From: Sporothrix humicola
Lineage: Eukaryota; Ascomycota; Sordariomycetes; Ophiostomatales; Ophiostomataceae
Length of the DNA stretch: 64,000 nt
Reading direction: 5' to 3'
Assembly: GCA_021396245.1 (NCBI GenBank)
Contig: WNYE01000056.1
Span: 220,310-284,309 of the forward strand
Part shown: positions 35,322 through 47,664 of the stretch, piece by piece
Layout of the letters: every line of letters starts with the position of its first letter
Numbering within the stretch: position 1 is the first letter of the stretch
Notes under the pieces: model-generated
Database searches by the model: none
What the model was told of the DNA's origin: nothing
Seen by the model: only the letters and a program-made list of their open reading frames with translations
Made by a program: the position numbers and the translations under genes

Positions 35322-36189
35322 GTGATGGAAAGGAGACGATAAAAGTGATTTTTGCGGCGTTTTTGGACTAGGGAACAGGACATCTCGGGACATTTTGGGA
35401 CATTTTGGAGCGATTCTTCATAGCCATGATATCAATTTGCATTTTACTCATTTTGACAAGCACATCTGGAGATTTCCGTCCTTTCATTTTTGTGATTTTG
35501 TAATTGTCATAATAATGACTCAAATTCATCGTGCTCAACTTGTGAAGTAGCATATTTGCCTGGGAATGTATGTAGCCGAGTTGATCTTATGATGTTCTGT
35601 GGTTTCGGTGACGGATTCTCAGAGCTGGGTCACGTGGTAACCTTTTGGAGTGTATCTTTACGATTCTTCAAGTTGTAGCACGTGATAGAAATCATCCAAT
35701 TCCTTATGTCATCCATTTTGCTGGTGTTGGCACTAATGAGTTTTTCCGGGCTTGAGGATAATCCGGCACTTGCCCTATTTTCTGCACACTGGCGCATTTG
35801 CCCTGACTTTTTGCTGCGAATTGGAGCGCGTTCTGACAAATAAGTGGGGCCAAATTATGGCGGTCCACTCCCGCTCTTTCTCTTTTCTCTCTTGGCCTAG
35901 GGCGAGAAAGTGCAGCAGGAAAGAGACCAAGGAAAAATTCTTTGTTGGCCGCCGCTCCGCTCATAGGAAAAAATTAAGGGAAAATCGATTCTCTCGTCTT
36001 TTTCGTGCCCCCCTCCTCTCGATTCACCTTTACAACCTCACCACATCAACGACAACAACACCCATCAATTTGTCCTAAAGGTGCGTTCCATCCACGAACG
36101 AGAAGAAGAAACAACATTTTCAACTCGACGACTTTCTCCCGGCTTCCTGTTGAACCTCTGACTGACCGCCACGCAGACAATCCATCAAA
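35322..36189. other. Intergenic: promoter of eL37
   Basis: Holds two CACGTG E-boxes (35631-35636, 35679-35684) about 510-560 bases upstream of the eL37 ATG and a CA-rich leader at 36020-36185. No supported gene. Confidence 0.6.
35631..35684. promoter_or_regulatory. Pair of CACGTG E-boxes upstream of eL37
   Basis: Two copies 48 bases apart (GTCACGTGG and GCACGTGAT). CACGTG is the binding site of Cbf1/bHLH-type factors in fungi; use here is inferred. Confidence 0.4.
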
Positions 36190-37121
36190 ATGAGTACGTT
36201 TTTTGCATCTTGAATTCCACGCATCGCCATCTCGAAACCGAAGCCCGAAATGTCCGCAAAGTCTCTCTCCCGATCTTGTCTCCGTCCCGATTCCCGTCGT
36301 TCGTCTCAAGCGCCAGCGTTCTACGAACTTGGAAACAGTCACAGTCCCGATCTTGAACCGCCTCGAATTGACGAACCGACAATGACGCGTGCCTCGAGTC
36401 GATGAGGCCGTGGCAGCAACGACAGGCAGCTTTGCGACGACAACATGAGAAACTGCCCGCTTGCTGGAAGCAGTGTCGGCTACGAAGCAAATCGAATGAG
36501 CAGAGCTGCGGGACTGATCGAATCTACATGCCCAAATGCTGCTCGCCTGGACTCTTGAACGACTCCTGTGATCTGGCGCATTGACGGGCACAGCCAGCAA
36601 CAAAGACGACCCGAATCACCACGATGCACGACGCACCTCGATGGAACGGATGACAGAGATAACGAGAGACTTTGTGGACATAGACGGCCGACAACCGAGG
36701 GCGTGGCTATGACGTCCACGCCGTGATGGAAATCTCCATCAGAGGATGGGAACTTGGGACAATAGAATGCTAACAACCGCCCAGCCAAGGGTACCTCCAG
36801 TTTCGGTAAGCGCCACAACAAGACGCACACTCTGTGCCGTCGTTGCGGTCGCCGCTCCATGCACGTCCAGAAGCACGAGTGCTCGACCTGCGGCTACCCT
36901 TCCGCCAAGGTCCGGAAGTGTACGTTACCAGTCCCAGCTCTACTCGACAGCCATCATTGTTGAGATCGCCACTAACACACACAGACAACTGGTCCGAGAA
37001 GGCTAAGCGGAGAAAGACCACCGGCACTGGCCGCACTCGCTTCCTGAGCGGTGTTGCCCGGCGGTTCAAGAACGGTTTCCGGGTCGGCGCACCGGCCGCT
37101 TCCCGGGCTACCCGTGCTTAA
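36190..37121 (+). CDS. RPL37: 60S ribosomal protein eL37
   Basis: Exons 36190-36193, 36785-36919 and 36985-37121, 91 residues. The first exon is only ATG plus one base, so intron 1 splits codon 2. The protein reads MTKGTSSFGKRHNKTH, then a C-x2-C..C-x2-C zinc ribbon (CRRCG and CSTCG), then the basic tail, the full family length. eL37 is a zinc-binding protein of the large cytosolic ribosomal subunit. Intron 1 is 591 nt, several times longer than other introns here, with a branch point GCTAAC at about 36769 and two perfect hairpins just before it. Intron 2 is 65 nt. Confidence 0.98.
36700..36741 (+). other. Two adjacent perfect hairpins in eL37 intron 1
   Basis: GGCGTGG (36700-36706) pairs with CCACGCC (36716-36722) over a 9-nt loop. 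TGATGGA (36724-36730) pairs with TCCATCA (36735-36741) over a 4-nt loop. They end about 28 bases before the branch-point motif. No clear C/D or H/ACA snoRNA box pair was found around them. Confidence 0.7.
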
Positions 37122-38305
37122 ATCTGTCGTCTTCTTTTTTCTTCGCTCTTCTTTGTTTTTCTGTTTGCTTGTTTCCATTTTCAGTCTTTAGTTTTTCCGT
37201 CACTGAACGATAAACGGGGCGGGTGAAACCAAAAAAACAACAACCACAAAAAATCATCATGGAGGACTAGAGAGGTGCTGGCGGACGAGGGGAGTAGGAG
37301 CGACATATATTGCTCATCGACTCTATCTATTACGAAAAACGACAACTGCCGACCGCCACTACACATCACATACCATCATAGCACCCTCTTCCGACCACGA
37401 TTTGTTTTTATGTTTCAAAAAATGGAAAAGGAATCTTCTTCACGACTTTTTTTACTAAGTGACGAATTCCCGGAGAAAGCATGGGGTGCGGAAGGGGCTG
37501 TGAATTTTTTTCTAAATGGATGGATGGAAACGGGCGCATAACTTTCAACTTCAGGAAGGAACAAAAAAATCTTTGGACAAAAATGCAGTAAGGGGGACAA
37601 ATGATGCTTGTATGTGTGTTTCCCTCCTTTTCTAGCTTTTCTGTCGTGCCTGGCTTGTCCAGGAACCAAACCAAAAAAAAAAAAAATGAAAGACATTCAA
37701 AAATCTAAAGTGCATGTGTGCCTAATGATCTGATCACGCCTTGGGCTAACAGTGCTCGACAAGGAACGTCTTAACCGTTATCCTACGGTTTGCTTTGATG
37801 GAACTTCGGCAGTGGCGGTTGGGTAGGATTTGGATGTGCAAAGAGCCAATGGTGTTACATCACATATTGTGGCTTGCGGATAGGAGATAGGTGTATATAT
37901 GATAACTACCTAATGCTAGTCATGGAAGACGACCAAGTCTGCAGCGAATAGGTGTTGAAGAAGATAAATAAGAGGAGAATGAAATAAAATTGTGCCTGTA
38001 GCACAAAATAATAAAAATGAGTAGAAAGGAGTGTAGAGAATGAAAAGAACAAATTGTAAAAGAAAAGAAAAGAAGCGAAACTAGCATTAAGGGAAATAAA
38101 ACAAATCAAAAACAGAAAACGACAGAGAGAGAAGACAAAGGACCAAAATATCCCAAGAAAAAAATCAAATAAAACTCAAAATCAAAATCAAAAGTCATAA
38201 GCTCCCTCATCGCTGTATAGCGATAGAGATACCCCCATAGGCCGGCATAATTGTTTCTTCAGTAACTCAGTGCCCGGCGTCCTCCACTACCATCCACCAA
38301 CTGCT
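37122..38305. other. Intergenic, convergent 3' regions of eL37 and Ser/Thr-rich gene
   Basis: Contains A-rich stretches (37670-37685 and 37960-38195, with repeated AAAATCAA motifs at 38165-38195). No gene is supported. Confidence 0.6.
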
Positions 38306-38830
38306 TCACGAGGAATAGTTGGTGGATGATGAGAGGACATCATTGACCGCGCTCGAGATGACCATGTTGAGAAAGTCCGGGTTGGACGTCGACGTCGACG
38401 ACGAAAGCGTGTAGCTAATGGTGTTGGTTGAGTTTGCAGCGGCCGCCGAGGAGGACGACGAAGCCGCAATGGATGTTGAAATGGTCGACAGAGGAAGGGT
38501 CGACATCTCCTGCTGGAGGCGGTCCTTGTCAAGAGAGCTCATTGTGGGAGTGGAATGAGTAGCTGGTTTGGGTGTTGATGCTTCGGTGGCGGAAGAGGGA
38601 GGCGATGGTGCCTGAGGAGGAGTCGAAGGTGGTGATCGGTTAGAGGCCGTCCTGGCCAATGGCTTCTTTGAAGTTGTGATCTTTGGCGAAGCTGAAGACG
38701 ACGTCAAGGTAATGGATGACACTGCGGATGAGGAAGATGTTGGTAAGGAAGAGGAGGCTGATGATGGTAAAGAGGAGGAGGAGGAAGAGGAAGAGGTAGT
38801 GGTTGTTGTTGATGATGACGAGGGATACAT
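38306..38830 (-). CDS. Ser/Thr-rich orphan protein (hypothetical)
   Basis: A single ATG-led frame of 174 residues. Residues 1-70 are mostly Ser and Thr runs and residues 70-95 are Pro-rich. The last 80 residues are less repetitive (SSLDKDRLQQEM, then NPDFLNMVISSAVNDVL), which argues that the frame may be real. A TATAAA-like element lies only about 37 bases upstream of the ATG, so translation could begin at the internal Met at residue 96, giving 79 residues. There is no signal peptide and no recognised domain. It might be a composition artefact. Confidence 0.4.
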   Translation of the reverse strand: MYPSSSSTTTTTSSSSSSSSLPSSASSSLPTSSSSAVSSITLTSSSASPKITTSKKPLARTASNRSPPSTPPQAPSPPSSATEASTPKPATHSTPTMSSLDKDRLQQEMSTLPLSTISTSIAASSSSSAAAANSTNTISYTLSSSTSTSNPDFLNMVISSAVNDVLSSSTNYSS

Positions 38831-41800
38831 CCTGATTGTTGATGATGATGAAGGAACGGAGAGTGTTTATATGATTTTTTTTATTTCAATGTCTTCCTCG
38901 AGATATCTCGAGGCTGTCCAAATCCAAAGGATGAAGGATGAAGCTGTCAAGTTACAAAGATCAATGTGACTTGAAGTCAAGGCTTGTCAGGCCGTCAATG
39001 GTTTGCCTCTGTCTTTGCCTCTGCCCTTGCCGGACAATTGTTCAATTGTTCAACGGTCCAACTCCTGACCGGAATGGATTCAGGGTGCCGTTGTTGCCGT
39101 TGTATCGAGGCCGGTCGATGATCAGCCTGGCTGAGTTGCTGTCCAGACCCAGACCCCCACACCTTTGTGTCGAGATCGTGCCGGGGTGAGTGTGTGTCGA
39201 TGCTGTTCAAGTTGATCAAGTCAGTGAACTTGATGAACTTGAAGACGGTGAAGTAGGATCGAGAGTAAAGAGGGCCGACACGACGGAGACGAGATGACAA
39301 GGGGGTAGCTTTAAAGCTCCAGAAAAGGATGCAGGGGAGGCGGGATGGTAACAGAAAGATATTTGTTACGAGGCAGAAAGTGAAGAGCGGCGGGAAGATG
39401 GAAAAATAAAAATATCAACTGCAACGGAAAAAGAAAAACGGAGATCAAAGATAAAAATGAGGATGAAAATAGAAAATAGAAGCAAGTGCCGTGTATATGG
39501 ATCTCTCGATAAGTTGATAATGGATTAAAGAGGCAGAGGTGAGGTTCGGAAAACGTGACGTCGGCGACACCGATGGGTACAGCCTTGCAGGGTGGTTGTT
39601 ATTCTGGGGAAGCTTCTGGGGTAGCTTTTTTCGTGATCCCTGTATTTTTAGAAGCGCACAACAAAACGGAGCAATTGCGTGAGGATGCGTGCACAGACGG
39701 CCTCAGAAAGGATGAAAAGAGGATGAACGGAGATTTTTAAAGAAAGATAACGGAAAGAAAAACAAAGAGAGGCACTCGAGTATAACTGTATACATAACGA
39801 TAGTGTATCATGGGATTGGAAACTCCAATTCGAATAAAACAAAAGAAGCGCTAACAGACCGCAAAGTAAATTAGAATGCGAGATACGGCCCTCCCCTCTC
39901 TTTTGCATGCCTCTCTTCTCGCTTTTCAACTACCAATCCGCGTAAAACGGTAGAACGTCCGAAAAAGGACCCGAACGAGAAGGAGACCATCTAGATGCTA
40001 AGAGCGGAGACCGCTTGCTGAGCACTGTACAAAGCATACCTCTGTGCATGCAGGCTCTTTGAAGGACATGGATGGGCCAGGCTATTTCGTACCGTTTTCG
40101 TCTCTCGGCCGCTGTCCGACCCCAGTCACCCTCCATCTCTTCCGTCCGAAACATGAACATGGGTGGCTACTAGAGGTCTGCAAGAATTTTGGGACATCAC
40201 ACCTTCATCCGAATCATATCGAGATACGGTGGGCCAGGAGGGAGGGATTGTCAAGAGACGGATTGGCGACAGGGCATACTGCACAAAAAACCCATGTATA
40301 AAAATAGGGAAATATGCTGTTGTACAGGGATTGTGGGACAAAAGCCGTGTAAAAGAGCCTTTTGGTCTCCATAATTGCTGCGCAGCTCCGTTTAGGAACT
40401 TGAGCCGCAGCCCTAAAAAGGAAGGTTTGACGATGGAATCGGTGGCTGGTTTTTGTGGGAAAGGGCTGTCAGAACTCAGTATGCAAAGCAGATTTGGGCC
40501 CTGGATGAAAATAAAAACAAAGAAAAATAAAATAACATGCAGTGTCGGCCGCTAGGAGGCCGTACGCCGCAGCAAGTAGGAAGCCAGGAAAGGGCCAGGC
40601 CTTTCGCCCTTATTTGGGCCGTTTCGACGCCATTTGGGTGGTTCGTGTGCTTGTCGTATTCATCGTATCGGCGAAAATAAGCACACACCAAAACAGCGGC
40701 AAACAGTTTCGACAGCCCAAACGAGTCCCCTCCATTTCCTCCCGAGCCTTTGTCTGTTCTGTATCTCCGTTTGGCTTTCTTGGCTTTCCTATTTTGGCAC
40801 ATTCCGTTTTTGGCAACTTCTCGCCATCTGCACTCGCAATGGCTCGAATGGCAAGGGTGTCATGCAAAGGCTAAGCTTCAAGCTTGGGCCAGGCCTCCGC
40901 TTCTTGCGACATAAGACATGTGCACAGTGTGGCACCTGGCCTGTCTAGGATGGCATATGGAAATGTTCTTGTATTCTGGGCTCTTGTATTTCGTCTTCTT
41001 TTTTACAGAAAGTCCGTCTTTTTGGCTGGATATGGGACGCTGAAATTTGCCTCGAAGGTTGGTTTTTCGACATCGACAAGTAGATCATCAACTCAAACCT
41101 GTATATTTCAACTTGTGATTAACACGCCTCTTCGGAATACCCTTTATGTGTTAGTACGGCGTTTGGCACATCGAATCAGTGTTTGAAGTTTGGAAATTGG
41201 AAATTCAGTGTCGAGAATTTTGAAATTGATACGAAGTATGAATTGAGATATTTTGTGTTTTGTGGACACGAAAACATGAAGACAAAGCAAGGTGGCAAGG
41301 AACAAGGAGGGAAAGTATGAAGCAAAACACATGTGAAGGGCGGATGAGTGCGGCAGGCACTCGAAGGACTCTCCACCACCATAGAAAACCCTGTACAACA
41401 CTGTGCGTCTTTCAAACGGAGGAAAGTCCATAACATGTCGTTCGAATCGTTCGAAATAGCCGCGTTGCATCGCCAGAGCCAGAACTTACTCAAATCGGAC
41501 AAAGGCCGTAGGGCAGAAGTAGGGCCGCCATAGGGCAGGTAGGATCACCGTGCATTGAGGCATCCATCGACGAGAGGAGGCTCTGGTTCTGGATCGAGGG
41601 CTGCCCATGTAGCTCGTGGCACGCTGGGGGTACGATCCTTTGGTGATGTTCTTGTCTGCTTGGCTTGTGCGGGAGGCCGATGCGAGATGGTGGTGGTGGT
41701 GGCGGCAGCTTGCCGTCCACAGAGCCGCGTTTCAATGGGTCGAACTTACATGCAGAACATTGCCAATTCGGAAGTTGGGGTAGAGCACGAGCCCACCGCC

Positions 41801-43984
41801 TCCCAGAAAATCCCAGAATGTCGGTAGACCGGCAGGTTTTCCAGGGATGTTGAGGCTGCAGACAGGGGGGGGTGTCAGATTGAACAGTGGCTCAGCCACA
41901 GCGCGAGGTCAAGAAAGCCCACCAGGAAGGCTGCGCAAACAGCAAATTTGCCGCGCTGCTCCTTCCTCCCCATGCCTCGCTGTTTTTGGACGTGTTTGAT
42001 CTGGCGGTTTCGAGGCCATGCCATTCTGAGATTCTGAGGTCAAAACCTGCCACCTTTCTGGCTGTGTCTGCGGTCTGCGTTCATGTCTGTGTCGCAATCC
42101 TTCAGTTAGCCGCGAGCCCTGCCCAAACACACCTTGCTACCGGTTGTACGGCGATGCCCGAACAAGGGTCCTGCGGCTGTTTTGTGGTACACACATACCT
42201 TTGGGATTATCGATACGCCTGATGCGGCAACGATCATGGCAAATGAAAGGATTATCTCGAGGCTGCGGCTCAAACAGGTAAAAGACAAGCGCGATCAAGC
42301 GCCAGTAAGGCAGATGCAACCCCAAAACAAGCGCGATGGCTAAAGGACATGAATCGTGAGGCCGATGGGGCGGCCTCCAATGCTCCGGCGGAGGGATCGT
42401 CGAGGATGCTCTGCATGCATCGGCAGATGGGCCATAAGCGCGATAGGCCTGCGATATATCGTGATTGTTGACCAAGCGCGGGCGCTTGCACGGCAAGATG
42501 TCGAGTGTAGAATGGAGAAAAACATAAGCAGACATACAAGCGAGGCAGACACGGCCAAATTTGTAAATTCATAATACACTCGGGGGGTTGGAGCACGGCA
42601 AGAGCAACCGTCGTACTCACACGGTCGCGACAAGGAAGGTGCGGGCAAGGCAGATGAGGTCGAGCGTTGCACAAAATAGAAGCCGCGACCGAGCGTATGC
42701 CGACACGATCAACACGATCAACATGTACGGCCTAGGAGGAAGGTGCGATCGATGTCCCATGTTGGAGGCCTTCGATCACGATGTTTACTTTGAACTGTGA
42801 AAACTGTCATGTTCCAAATTTGGAGCAAAAGGAAAGTGCGCACACAAGGCGCATCATATTGAAACGAAGCACAATGTGAAGTATCTTCAAGTCACGCCGC
42901 AAAAAGTAAAATGAGGCCGGTCCGCGAACGGAGCTCTCGCCGGTCACAACACGGCGCCGACCCTGGTCGACTCTGACAGTCCACCACATGCGGTGAATAC
43001 GACAAGGCGGACGAATGAGGTGCAAGCGAGGTGCCCTTGTTGTCAAAAAGCCAAGATATGGGTTCTTGTTGGTTTTTTTCTGGGCCACGGGAAGCTCTGA
43101 CTGGGCATTGAAACCGGTGCCCCCACACTACTGCAAGGCGTTAACGTCTTTGCGTTAGAAATCGCGACACATGAAATGAAAATTTATGGCAAGTGCAAGG
43201 GACAGTAGAAAATGAAGGCTACAGACAAGGGTTTTTGGCGGGAAGGTACGACTGAGATGGTGGGAGGACCTGGCAGGAGGGAAGGCTCGATGCGACTGTG
43301 CGCACATAAATTGGCAAGAGCAGCACCCAACAGAGGGAAGCACAACATCACCATTCGTGGAAGGCACACGGTGGCGGCCATTCTCTCCTCTGTCGTGCCG
43401 CATCGTGACTTGCAACACCTTTGTTCAAAATTGCAAGCCATGGGGGTTCTAAAAGTAATAAACAAGGGGCCATAAATAAAGTTAGCGAGTCCACACGTTG
43501 TTATTAGAACGTACTTTCGTCTGGGAAGGCGTCCTAATTACGGAGAAGAAAACGTGAATTTGCTGGGCGAGGGCCCCGGACCTTCCCCTTTCGGGCGGTA
43601 GCTCACGGCTGTCCACGTCTATTACCGGCTGTCCATATGGCCTGGGCCCCTAGCACCTTCCGACTTACGGCGGTTGCATGGCCCGACACACGCGCAAATG
43701 GCGGAAAGTACGCGAAAAAGAGGAAACAATGAGTAAAAAAATCCATGTCGACCAGAAAAAGTCAATCAGCTCTCCAACACGCAAACTTTTCATTGCGGTA
43801 TATTAAACAAACGCATTTCATCGTCTCTCTACATCTGTACGGCATCGTTTTCTTTTCATCGCCATTCATCTTGTTATCGACAGACAACATACTTTTTATC
43901 GCATCGACACATATTCGCGACATCTTGACTCCAGCGCGCTCCTTTCCGATTCAAACCACCAAACCACCAAAACCTATCGCGACA
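38831..43984. other. 5.2-kb gene-poor region
   Basis: No frame with a recognisable product. Visible items are a cluster of AAGCGCGAT motifs and a 16-base palindrome at 42287-42488, a repeated ATTGTTCA near 39040, a doubled ACGATCAAC near 42705-42725 and a duplicated CGGCTGTCCA near 43606-43640. Confidence 0.6.
42287..42488. repeat. Cluster of AAGCGCG motifs and palindromes
   Basis: AAGCGCGAT occurs at 42287-42295, 42329-42337 and 42436-42444; AAGCGCG occurs again at 42474. The last lies in the perfect palindrome CAAGCGC-GG-GCGCTTG (42473-42488). CGATATATCG (42452-42461) is a second palindrome. Confidence 0.8.
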
Positions 43985-46923
43985 ATGGGGCAGCCTTCGT
44001 TTCAGGCTTCCAATGCCATCATCTACCTGACATATGGCGCTTTCCTGTGAGACTACGAGGAGAGATCGCGACTATTGATGGGCACCGCCACTAACGCGAC
44101 ATTCTCAGAATCCTCGGCACGGGCATCGCCTGGTATCTGCGGAAGCAGTCCAAGACCAGCGACCTGCTGGCCGGCAACAGAACGCAGACGGGTACTTTGC
44201 TCTCCAGGAGACTTTCTCCTCCCTGCGCTGATCTTTTTGCTTCTGTTTCTGTGCTCCATTGAGCTGTTGTCTTTTCTGCCAGCTCGACAAAGTCCAATTT
44301 TGACTAACCACTGACCTGCCTGCGCTTTGTTGCGTGCCTTTCTCCCTCGATATTCTGGAATTACAGCTCTGCCGCTTGCCATGAACTTTATCGCCTCTGG
44401 TGAGTTTTTGAAGCAAGGTCGTTCCATCTTCACATGAGTGAAGAAATAAGAGGACATAGGACCAAGAGAAAAAAGAACACAACCATATTGAGGACCCTGG
44501 TGGCCAATTCCACTTTGGGCGAATCAATGCAAGAGACGGGATCATTTGAAGAGCGGCGGCAGCAGTATTTTCCTCTCTGTCTACGAGAAGGCACATATCG
44601 ACCACCAGGCAAGATGCAGAAATGCATCAGCAGGCAGGAACAGGTATTCCATGCAGGTTGCATCGCCGCCTCGCATGGCTGGAACGACTTTTTTCGCCTG
44701 CGACCTTCCCGTGAAACGGAGGTCTATGGAGATCTACACTCGCCTTCTCGACAAAGTGGCGACCATCGTCTTTGCAGTCTGGAATATGGCCCGCAAAGAC
44801 CATGGCGTCGCTTTGGCCTTTTTTTTTTCGCCAACAAACTACCCAGATATCGTCAAGTACCAGGTTCGTTTAGCGTTACGCTCACACCGTGTTCTCTGTT
44901 CTTCCCTTCTGTCTGTTGGCCAGGCCTTGCCTGTCTTGGCTTGCTATGGCATGGCTGGGTTCTGGCCCGGGCCATTGAAGGGAAGACTGCGGCTCACTAC
45001 GGGCGCCGAGTCCATTAATGGAGAGAGGAAAGAGGGAATGCGAGACTGAAGACGAGAACGTGCAGACCTTTTGCGGGGCTGCCTTCCTTATCTTCACCGA
45101 GTCATCCTATCCCTCTTTCCCTCCCATTATGTGACGAAGCTGAGACTGTACCGTAATTACTCGATCAAGATAATACTTGCGTGGGAAAGTGCTGCCGCTC
45201 TTTCAAATACTCCCTCCCCTTGAACACGATTTCCCTTCACTATCCCCTGCTTCACCTCGTCCCCTCTCCTCCATCACTCTTCCAAGAGTTGCCCAGACCG
45301 CCTCTCCCCTCCCCTCTTGTCACAGCCTTCGAGAAACTATTCTCTCCTGCCCTTCCCCCGTTTCGGATCGCTGACTAGGTAGCTCTCGGTTCCGGTATTT
45401 TGTTCTCGTACCCGCAGCTGGCCGTTATCTCGGGTCTTCAGGGCGTTCTCGTCTACGCCCTGTCGTCTGCCCTGCCGCTGTTCGTTTTTGCCGCCCTCGG
45501 CCCGGCTATTCGCCGCAAGTGCCCTGACGGCTTTGTCCTGACCGAATGGACCCGTCAGCGTTACGGCGTCCCCGCCGCCATCTTCCTCGGCTTCCTGACT
45601 CTGGCCACGCTCTTCCTCTACATGGTGGCTGAGCTGTCCGCTATTGGCCAGGTTGTCACGGCTTTGACCGGCCTCAACGGTCTGCCGGCTGTCATTGTGG
45701 AAACCGTCGTCACGACCATCTACACTGGTACGTGTAGCCGATGAAAACACGCCTATTGAGTGCATAGCTAACATGCAACAGCCGTCGGTGGTTTCCGTAT
45801 CTCGTTCCTTACGGACAACATCCAGGGTGCCTTGGTCCTTGGCCTCGTCGTCATTGCCTCCATCGCTGTTGGCACCAAGACCCACATCAATCACCAGGAT
45901 GTCGTTGACTCTGGCCTGCTCAAGGCCAACCTTCTAGGCTGGCAGCTGCTGTACATCCTGCCCATTGCCATCCTGACCAACGACTTCTTCCTGTCCAACT
46001 TTTGGCTGCGCACTTTTGCCTCGCGCACGGACAAGGACCTGTGGATCGGTATCTCCATCGCTGCCGGCTGTATCTTGGTCATCCTGACCCTTGTCGGCAC
46101 TGGTGGCCTCGTTGCTGTTTGGTCTGGTGCGTACCCCGGCGAGGGTGTCGACCCTGCCGATGCCGACAGCAGTGTCGCCTTCTTCATGCTCTTGGCTGAG
46201 CTGCCCAGCTGGGTCGTCGGCATTGTCCTGGTCATGTCGGTCAGCTTGTCCACGGCCGCTTTCGACTCGCTCCAGAGCGCCATGGTCTCGTCTGCCTCCA
46301 ACGATCTCTTCCGCAACCGCCTGGGCGCCATCTGGATCCGTGCCGGCGTGGTCTTGGTCATCGTCCCTATCGTCGTGTTGGCCCTCAAGACCCCCAGCAT
46401 TCTGCAGATCTACCTGATTTCGGATCTTCTCTCGGCTGCCACCATCCCCGTGCTTGTCCTCGGTCTGTGGGACCGCTTCTCGCTGTGGAACGGCATCGAT
46501 GTCATTGTCGGCGGCCTTGGCGGTCTCCTGACCGTGTTCATCTTTGGTACCATCTACTACGGCTCTGCTCTGACTGGTGCCCAGCTGCTGCTTCTTGAGC
46601 AGGGTCTGTACGAGGGCGACTGGGGTGCATTTGGTGCCTTTGTGGCCGCTCCCGTCGGCGGTATTCTGTTTGGATGTGGCTCGTTTGCTCTGCGCATGGG
46701 CTACGAGTTCTTCCGCGCACGTTCTGCGGGCCGTCCCTTCCAGCCCATCAACCCGCGTGCCCACGAGATTGGCGCCCACGCTAGCAACAGTGACCTCGAC
46801 GTTGATGCCGCCGGCACGACTGTCTCCAGCGTTCCCGCCGATGCCTACGGTAGCGGCTCTGCTGGCCATGGCGTCAACGCCTACGAGGAGACGTCCGGTC
46901 GCAAGGGCCCCAAGGACTTTTAG
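43985..46923 (+). CDS. SSF-family sodium:solute symporter
   Basis: Exons 43985-44046, 44109-44191, 44367-44399, 45383-45727 and 45782-46923 join in frame to 554 residues. The protein is an integral membrane transporter with about 13 hydrophobic segments. Conserved stretches such as ASALGSGILFSYPQ, IRRKCPDGFVLTEW, ATLFLYMVAELSAIGQV, TTIYTAVGGFRISFLTDNIQG and LTNDFFLSNFWLRTFAS place it in the solute:sodium symporter family (2.A.21), which also holds the fungal urea/polyamine carrier Dur3. The N-terminus differs from Dur3 and the protein is shorter, so the substrate is left open. The C-terminal 60 residues are polar and probably cytosolic. Intron 3 (44400-45382) is 983 nt, exceptionally long for this genome, with a CT-rich tract before exon 4. 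Confidence 0.92.
44400..45382 (+). other. Unusually long intron 3 of the symporter gene
   Basis: The flanking exons join exactly in the conserved ASALGSGI block, so the intron is well supported. It has no recognised exon or mobile element. Its last 200 bases are CT-rich like a fungal core promoter. Confidence 0.75.
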
Positions 46924-47664
46924 AAGATTGTCCAGCGGGCATCAATAAAGCAGGCAGGGAGGGGCAATGCACGACAAGATAAGAGACCACAGATCCAGGA
47001 TTGGCAATCTGTGTTTCCTCTTCTACCCCTGCCCAAGCTCGACTCAACCGTCTCTTCAAGAAAAGATCGTCACTCGTCTTTATGATGGCTTTTCTTGGGA
47101 CACACTTCAAACAACCCAGTTTAGGATATACTTTATTGGGCATGTTTTGTTACCAGATTGTTCACCGGCAGAAATGCTTGGTCTTTTGTTACTTTCAGTT
47201 TAGTACGCTCTTGCTTGTACACGACTTGAAGCATATTTCATAGTTATTAGGGAGGAGGGAGATGATACACAAAAAGGAGGAATAGAAGACATGAGTTTTC
47301 GCCAACGCTGTTGCCATTCTGTGGCGCGGCCGAGGCCTGGCTCTTATACCAACCACACACAAAATTGTCCAAATTGCAGTGAAGTCCAAAACGTAGAAAG
47401 AACCAAATTACAGGGGGAAAGAAATGGTATATATTTCAAAAAAGAAGAGAAACAAAGTCGTGTGGTGTGGTATGGAAAAGGAGTAAATAATGCGCGCACA
47501 AATTCAATAGCGCGCAAAATAGTAAAAGAGAAAATGAGGAAAGGGTAGAAAAAAGCAAAATGAAACACCGCCCGTAGAGAAGAAAGAAAAGACAAGTGAA
47601 AAAAAGATAGCACTGAACGCCTTCAAGCCTAAACAAATAAAAGAAAATGTGAATATTGGCCCGG
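46924..47664. other. Intergenic, convergent 3' regions
   Basis: A-rich toward the right (47400-47650). No supported gene. Confidence 0.6.

Noticed and set aside
36402..36584. Possible C/D-box snoRNA in eL37 intron 1
   Set aside because: A weak CGATGAGG and scattered CTGA exist, but no proper box pair with closing stem.
37725..37810. tRNA-like stretch (A-box-like motif on the minus strand)
   Set aside because: No matching B box or cloverleaf stems could be drawn.
44434..45018. 194-codon frame inside symporter intron 3
   Set aside because: No family features, overlaps other open frames, and the flanking exons splice precisely over it.
45934..46869. 311-codon antisense frame opposite the symporter
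   Set aside because: Same reason; the plus strand encodes conserved SSF motifs.
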